Shown here piece by piece: positions 32,859 to 36,655 of a stretch of DNA of 36,655 nucleotides. Position 1 is the stretch's first letter; each line of letters starts with the position of its first letter. The position numbers and the translations under genes are program-made. Below the pieces are notes generated by a model, which was not told where the DNA came from, did not search any database, and saw nothing but the letters and a program-made list of their open reading frames with translations. The stretch is from Candidatus Brocadia sapporoensis (GTDB lineage: Bacteria > Planctomycetota > Brocadiia > Brocadiales > Brocadiaceae). The stretch is from NCBI RefSeq assembly GCF_001753675.2, contig NZ_MJUW02000019.1, forward strand, positions 1 through 36,655, read 5' to 3'.

Positions 32859-34355
32859 ATGCGGAAGAAACAGATGGGGGTTATGATATGTGCCATATTT
32901 TTTAGTCTTGCTGTCATGATATCCCAAGCCAGCGCTTGGAATATTCTCACGCTTGACGAAACGGGCGATGTGGGTCAGTTTGGGGCCATAACAACAGGAA
33001 CGTCCGGCGCCTCTTATATCAGTTATTATGACAACACAAACGAAGACCTCAAATACGCTACAAACATCTCCGGTACTTGGACGACCCAAACCCTGGATAA
33101 CACCGGTAATGTCGGGCGGTTTACCTCTATAGATGTGGGTACATCGGGGGCATTGTATATCAGTTACTACGATGTTACCAGTGAAGACCTCAAATATGCA
33201 ACAAATGTCTCCGGTACCTGGACATACGCTATTGTAAACAGTAATAACCAAGTCGGCAGGTTTTCCGGAATAAAGGTAGGGACGAGCGGCGCTGCCTATA
33301 TCAGTTTTTATTACGATACCGCCTTCGACCTTAGATACGCCACGAACGTCTCCGGTTTATGGGTGGTTACTACTAACGTGGATACAGCCGGCTCGGTAGG
33401 CCAGTATACCTCTATAGTTGTGGGTACATCGGGCGCATCGTATATCAGTTATTATGACGACACCAATACCGACCTCAAGTATGCCACAGACGCCACCGGT
33501 ACTTGGACAACTGAGACATTAGACAGTACTGGAAAAGTAGGCCAGTATACCTCCATAGCTATGGGTACGTCGGGCGCATTGTATATTAGTTATTACGACG
33601 AGACAAATGGAAATCTAAAACTCGCTACAAACATCGCTGGTACTTGGACAACTGGAACGGTGGACAGCACCGGCAATGTAGGCCAGTATACCTCCATCGC
33701 TGTGGGCACATCGGGCGCATTGTATATCAGTTATTATGATTTTGACAACAAAGACCTCAGGTATGCCACAAACGCCTCCGGTACCTGGACGACCGAGACA
33801 GTGGATAGTGACGACGATGTTGGACAGTTTAGCTCCATTTCTGTTGGATTGTCGGGAGATGTGAATATCAGTTATTACGATGATACCAATAAAAATCTCA
33901 AATACGCATTTAAATCCGAGACCGGTGTACCACCAACACCAACGCCAACTGCTACACCAACGCCAGGCACACCGACGCCAACACCAACGTCGACTGCTAC
34001 ACCAACGCCAGGCACGCCGACACCAACGCCATCGCCAACTCCGGTGCCTTGTAATGCGAAAAAACTTAACGTAAAACCAAAATCTCTGAAGCTTTCGCAG
34101 GGAGAAGACACAGAAAAAACCGTAATCTTAACCTGCAAAGATGGTTTCCCGTCGGTAAATCAACCAGTGAAGGCTAAGATCGTGAGTGGTAAAAAATTCG
34201 TGACTGTTTCACCGGCAGAGGCTTACACTGACGAAGATGGTCAGGCAACGTTTACCATTACTGCTACAGAAAAGAAGGGCACTGCAGTAGTACGATTCAA
34301 ACATAAAAATCTGGTAGGCGACGTAACGGTAAAGGTAAAAAAAGCAACAGAATAA
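32859..34355 (+). CDS. Secreted seven-repeat (probable beta-propeller) protein with Ig-like C-terminus
   Basis: 498 residues from ATG 32859, which has AAAGGAG upstream. The signal peptide ends in SQASA before WNILTL. Seven repeats of about 47 residues follow, each with VGQYTSI.VGTSGA.YISYYD and DLKYATN.SGTW; seven such units suggest a seven-bladed propeller. A Thr-Pro linker (PTPTPTATPTPGTPTP-type) leads to a C-terminal Ig-like/BIG-type domain with KKLNVKPKSLKLSQGE, TVILTCKDGFPS and GTAVVRFKHKNL. Likely an exported binding or adhesive surface protein; the ligand is unknown. Its paralogue follows directly, and a strong terminator lies after the stop. Confidence 0.8.
   Translation: MRKKQMGVMICAIFFSLAVMISQASAWNILTLDETGDVGQFGAITTGTSGASYISYYDNTNEDLKYATNISGTWTTQTLDNTGNVGRFTSIDVGTSGALYISYYDVTSEDLKYATNVSGTWTYAIVNSNNQVGRFSGIKVGTSGAAYISFYYDTAFDLRYATNVSGLWVVTTNVDTAGSVGQYTSIVVGTSGASYISYYDDTNTDLKYATDATGTWTTETLDSTGKVGQYTSIAMGTSGALYISYYDETNGNLKLATNIAGTWTTGTVDSTGNVGQYTSIAVGTSGALYISYYDFDNKDLRYATNASGTWTTETVDSDDDVGQFSSISVGLSGDVNISYYDDTNKNLKYAFKSETGVPPTPTPTATPTPGTPTPTPTSTATPTPGTPTPTPSPTPVPCNAKKLNVKPKSLKLSQGEDTEKTVILTCKDGFPSVNQPVKAKIVSGKKFVTVSPAEAYTDEDGQATFTITATEKKGTAVVRFKHKNLVGDVTVKVKKATE
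33948..34037 (+). repeat. 45-bp tandem repeat encoding the Thr-Pro linker
   Basis: Two 45-bp units (ACTGCTACACCAACGCCAGG at 33948 and again at 33993) encode a 15-residue TATPTPGTPTPTPTS-type block. In-frame slippage here would lengthen or shorten the linker. The paralogue at 34651 has only a short PPPPP instead. Confidence 0.8.
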
Positions 34356-34417
34356 AAAATATTTCTGACCGTTCTTTGCTTGGGAATAAGTCAAATTGTT
34401 GTAAAAGTTTTCAAAAA

Positions 34418-34457
34418 GGGGATGTCATGTTGAAAGGCATGACATCCCTTTCTTTTT
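34418..34457 (+). terminator. Rho-independent terminator
   Basis: GGGATGTCATG (34419-34429) pairs perfectly with CATGACATCCC (34438-34448), with an 8-nt loop, followed by TTTCTTTTT. It ends the first propeller gene. Confidence 0.9.
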
Positions 34458-34650
34458 AATTTATTAAAGATACCTTTATTGCTGTCTCAATGTGCTGATC
34501 TGTTCTTGCATACATCTCAAATTCATCGATAGTTTGGACAAGTTCTCGCCGTTTTTTAAAATTGGGCGACCATGGATGCGATATGAATTAATAAATATTT
34601 GAACGGAAGCATCAGTTACATTATTGTATTCTAAAATGGAGAATAAACAT

Positions 34651-36132
34651 ATGCAAAAGAAGCGGCTAGGAGTCGCAGTATTACGGCGCAAAAACCTTCT
34701 TTTTTCACATCTCCCTTCGACCCCATCGACCGGGGAGATTGGGATACGGTTTTGCTGCGCTATGATATGTGCGATATTTTTTAGTCTCATTGTTATGATA
34801 TCCCAAGCCGGTGCGTGGGATATTCTCACCCTTGACAGCAATGGTGATCCGGGTGAGTTTGCGGCCATAACAACGGGAACATCCGGTGCTTCCTATATCA
34901 GTCATTATGACGACGCATATGGTACCCTTAAGTACACCACAAACGTTTCCGGCACATGGACGACCATCACATTGGATAGTAACGGAAATGTAGGCAGATA
35001 CACCTCTATAGATGTGGGTACATCGGGCGCATCGTATATCAGTTATTACGACTTTACCAATGAAGATCTCAAATACGCGACAAATGTCTCCGGTACCTGG
35101 AAATACACTTTGGTGAACAGCCACAACAAAGTCGGCAGGTTTTCCGGAATAAAGGTGGGGACAAGCGGTGCTGCCTACATCAGTTATTATTACGATACCG
35201 CAGGTGATCTCAGGTACGCTACGAACGTCTCCGGTTCATGGGAGATTACTACTGATGTAGACACAGCCGGTAATGTAGGCCAGTATGCCTCCATCGTTGT
35301 GGGTACATCGGGCGCATCGCATATCAGTTATTATGACGTTACCAATGGCAACCTCAAGTGTGCCACAAACGTCTCCGGTGCCTGGACAACCGAGACATTG
35401 GATAGTGACGGCGATGTAGGCCAGTATACCTCGATCGCCATGGGTACATCGGGTGCATTGTATATTAGCTACTATGATGTTACCCATGGCGATCTCAAGT
35501 ATGCCACAAACGTCTCCGGTACCTGGACAACCGAGACATTGGATAGTGACGGCGATGTAGGTCAGTATACCTCCATTGCTATGGGTACATCGGGTGCATC
35601 GTACATCAGTTATTATGATGTTACCCATGGCGACCTAAAGTGTGCTACGAATATCTCCGGTACCTGGACATTCGAAGCGGTGGACTCTGATAACAAAGTA
35701 GGCATTAATAGCTCCATTTCTGTTGGATTGTCAGGAGATGTGCATATCTGCTGTCACGATGATACCGACCACACCCTCAAATACGCATCCAATTTCGAAG
35801 CCTACGAAGCACCGCCCCCACCGCCTTGTAAAGTAAAAAAACTTAACGTAAAACCAAAATCTCTGAAGCTTTCGCAGGGAGAAGATGCGGGAAAAACCGT
35901 AACCTTAACCTGCAAAGATGGTTTCCCGTCGGTAAATCAACCAGTGAAGGCTAAGGTAATGAGTGGTAAAAAATGCGTGTCTGTTTCACCGGCAGAGGTT
36001 TCTACTAACGAAGATGGTCAGGCAACGTTTACCATTACTGCCACAAATAAGACGGGCACTGCGGTAGTACGATTCAAACATAAAAATCTGGTAGGCGATG
36101 TAACGGTAAAGGTAAAAAAAGTATCGGGCTAA
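34651..36132 (+). CDS. Paralogous secreted seven-repeat protein with interrupted signal peptide
   Basis: 493 residues from ATG 34651 (GGAG upstream). It again has seven repeats of about 47 residues (VGQYTSIAMGTSGA.YISYYD, DLKYATNVSGTW) and a C-terminal Ig-like domain almost identical at DNA level to that of the upstream gene, joined by a short APPPPPP-type linker instead of a Thr-Pro one. Its N-terminus matches the paralogue as MQKKRLGV, then 29 extra residues (34675-34761), then MICAIFFSLIVMISQAGAW. The hydrophobic core is intact, so translation could also start at ATG 34762 and still give a signal peptide. The last repeat is divergent (HICCHDD). Role as for the paralogue. Confidence 0.78.
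   Translation: MQKKRLGVAVLRRKNLLFSHLPSTPSTGEIGIRFCCAMICAIFFSLIVMISQAGAWDILTLDSNGDPGEFAAITTGTSGASYISHYDDAYGTLKYTTNVSGTWTTITLDSNGNVGRYTSIDVGTSGASYISYYDFTNEDLKYATNVSGTWKYTLVNSHNKVGRFSGIKVGTSGAAYISYYYDTAGDLRYATNVSGSWEITTDVDTAGNVGQYASIVVGTSGASHISYYDVTNGNLKCATNVSGAWTTETLDSDGDVGQYTSIAMGTSGALYISYYDVTHGDLKYATNVSGTWTTETLDSDGDVGQYTSIAMGTSGASYISYYDVTHGDLKCATNISGTWTFEAVDSDNKVGINSSISVGLSGDVHICCHDDTDHTLKYASNFEAYEAPPPPPCKVKKLNVKPKSLKLSQGEDAGKTVTLTCKDGFPSVNQPVKAKVMSGKKCVSVSPAEVSTNEDGQATFTITATNKTGTAVVRFKHKNLVGDVTVKVKKVSG
34675..34761 (+). repeat. 87-bp in-frame palindromic insertion in the signal-peptide coding region
   Basis: Compared with the paralogue at 32859, these 87 bp (29 codons) are inserted exactly between the codons for V and M of GV|MICAIFF, and the frame is preserved. 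The insert contains nested inverted repeats: GCGCAAAAACC (34686-34696) with GGTTTTGCTGCGC (34748-34760), and ATCTCCC (34709-34715) with GGGAGAT (34733-34739). The coded residues resemble neither copy of the protein. Confidence 0.75.
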
Positions 36133-36190
36133 AAAACATTTCTGACCGTTCTTGTTCGGGAACAGGTCTTATTGTTGTAAAAGTTTTCGG

Positions 36191-36236
36191 AAAGGGGATG
36201 TTATGTTGGGAGACATGGCATCCCCTTTTCTTTTTA
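36191..36236 (+). terminator. Rho-independent terminator
   Basis: AAAGGGGATG (36191-36200) pairs with CATCCCCTTT (36219-36228), with an inner ATG/CAT pairing, followed by a T-rich tail (TTTCTTTTTAATTTTT). It ends the second propeller gene and resembles the terminator after the first, consistent with a tandem duplication. Confidence 0.88.
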
Positions 36237-36333
36237 ATTTTTAGATAAATACGAAAAATCAACCTGAATCTTTCTACATGAAAAAGAAAGGAATAATTTT
36301 TTTCGTAGATATTTGCATTTTACTTCTTGTACA

Positions 36334-36490
36334 ATGGAAGCAAATGCCCTAGGGGATTTTATAGAAATGTTTGTAAACTACCTCCTTGTTAAATGCGATT
36401 TGTCCAGAAACAGTATCGTCAGTTACAACCGCGACCTTCAGATATTCACCGCCTTTCTGATATCGAAAAATATATCAGACTATAGCAACG
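36334..36490 (+). pseudogene. 5' fragment of a XerC/XerD-type tyrosine recombinase, interrupted
   Basis: From ATG 36334 the frame reads MEANALGDFIEMFVNYL, then VKCDLSRNSIVSYNRDLQ and FTAFLISKNISDYSNV. This is the N-terminal SAM-like core-binding domain of XerD-type recombinases (family start: FL.YL..E.GLS.NTI.AY..DL..F). At about 36491 the sequence switches into the 117-bp dispersed repeat and the frame ends at 36540. No catalytic domain is seen before the window ends at 36655, so it appears to be a disrupted gene. No ribosome binding site is evident. Confidence 0.7.
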
Positions 36491-36606
36491 TTCGGCTAAA
36501 AAGTAATTTTTGTCTTTGTCTCCGGATATTTTGGCGCTAAGAATGCAGAACGGCAGTGCAGTATACTCCATCCCGGTTCTTCTGCCTGCCATGCCACCAG
36601 ATAACC
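36491..36606 (+). repeat. Approximately 117-bp dispersed repeat, copy 2
   Basis: Matches 32277-32395 in the same orientation and ends in ATGCCACCAGATAAC. It begins inside the xerD-like frame, either by insertion or as a deletion junction. Different bases follow the two copies, which marks the repeat's right edge. Confidence 0.9.
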
Positions 36607-36655
36607 CGACTTTCGCAATTCGAGCTGAAAAAAGGTTATTTTTAGGCATGAATCG

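Noticed and set aside
34476-34868. 130-codon minus-strand frame between and into the propeller genes
   Set aside because: It runs antisense into the second propeller gene. Its 3' part looks faintly protein-like in another frame but is too short and broken to name.

Overview
The window looks like chromosome of a Gram-negative-type bacterium in the Planctomycetota, most likely an anammox (Brocadiales) relative. This is inference, not proof. It rests on moderate-to-low GC by eye, frequent TTG/GTG starts, exported repeat proteins ending in an Ig-like domain, an outer-membrane TolC-type protein, glycogen synthesis (glgC), rpoN, and a reverse-orientation integron relic of a type known from planctomycetes. 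Housekeeping genes dominate, separated by unusually repeat-rich intergenic DNA.

Layout. 1-841: two direct copies of a decayed element with a terminator hairpin and a consensus promoter. 842-3882: M32 carboxypeptidase (-), a densely structured intergenic segment that may be an RNA, and alanine racemase (+). 4230-5263: a fossil integron with a broken integron-integrase, a 44-bp palindrome, a GTTAGGC junction, one intact VOC-family cassette with a 59-nt attC, and a truncated second cassette. 5335-8453: endonuclease IV (+) facing a phasin-like/UbiB-kinase pair (-). 8986-10467: a cysteine-rich DUF2284 protein (-) and RadC (+), divergent around a consensus promoter. 10766-16476: an information-processing island: tRNA-Arg(ACG), tadA, two tRNA-Ser, a large Alu-type SRP RNA, then dnaX-ybaB-recR-rpoN-small lipoprotein. 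The order tadA / tRNA-Ser / SRP RNA / dnaX / ybaB / recR matches that known in Bacillus. 16651-18925: D-aminoacylase-type amidohydrolase and a CYTH protein. 19174-21898 (-): tRNA-Arg(CCG), a DUF2156 protein with an odd leader, and glgC. 22498-26201: an orphan ParA ATPase followed closely by an exported GH44-like hydrolase. 26788-31855: mutS, folE and a TolC-family protein. 32859-36132: two tandem paralogues of a secreted seven-repeat (probable beta-propeller) protein, each with its own terminator. 36334-36655: the start of a tyrosine recombinase cut off by a dispersed repeat.

How the genes fit together. TadA makes inosine at the wobble base of exactly the tRNA-Arg(ACG) encoded just upstream of it. 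DnaX, YbaB, RecR, RadC, MutS and Nfo are DNA replication and repair functions. RpoN sits in the dnaX-recR operon with a tiny lipoprotein. The most unusual content is the inverted integron relic, the palindromic repeats (one seems to have inserted in frame inside a signal peptide), the structured segment upstream of alr, and the palindrome plus overlapping ORF in front of the DUF2156 gene.

All functional names come from reading motifs by eye; no database search was run. Start codons were moved inward from the longest frame where a ribosome binding site or family N-terminus argued for it.
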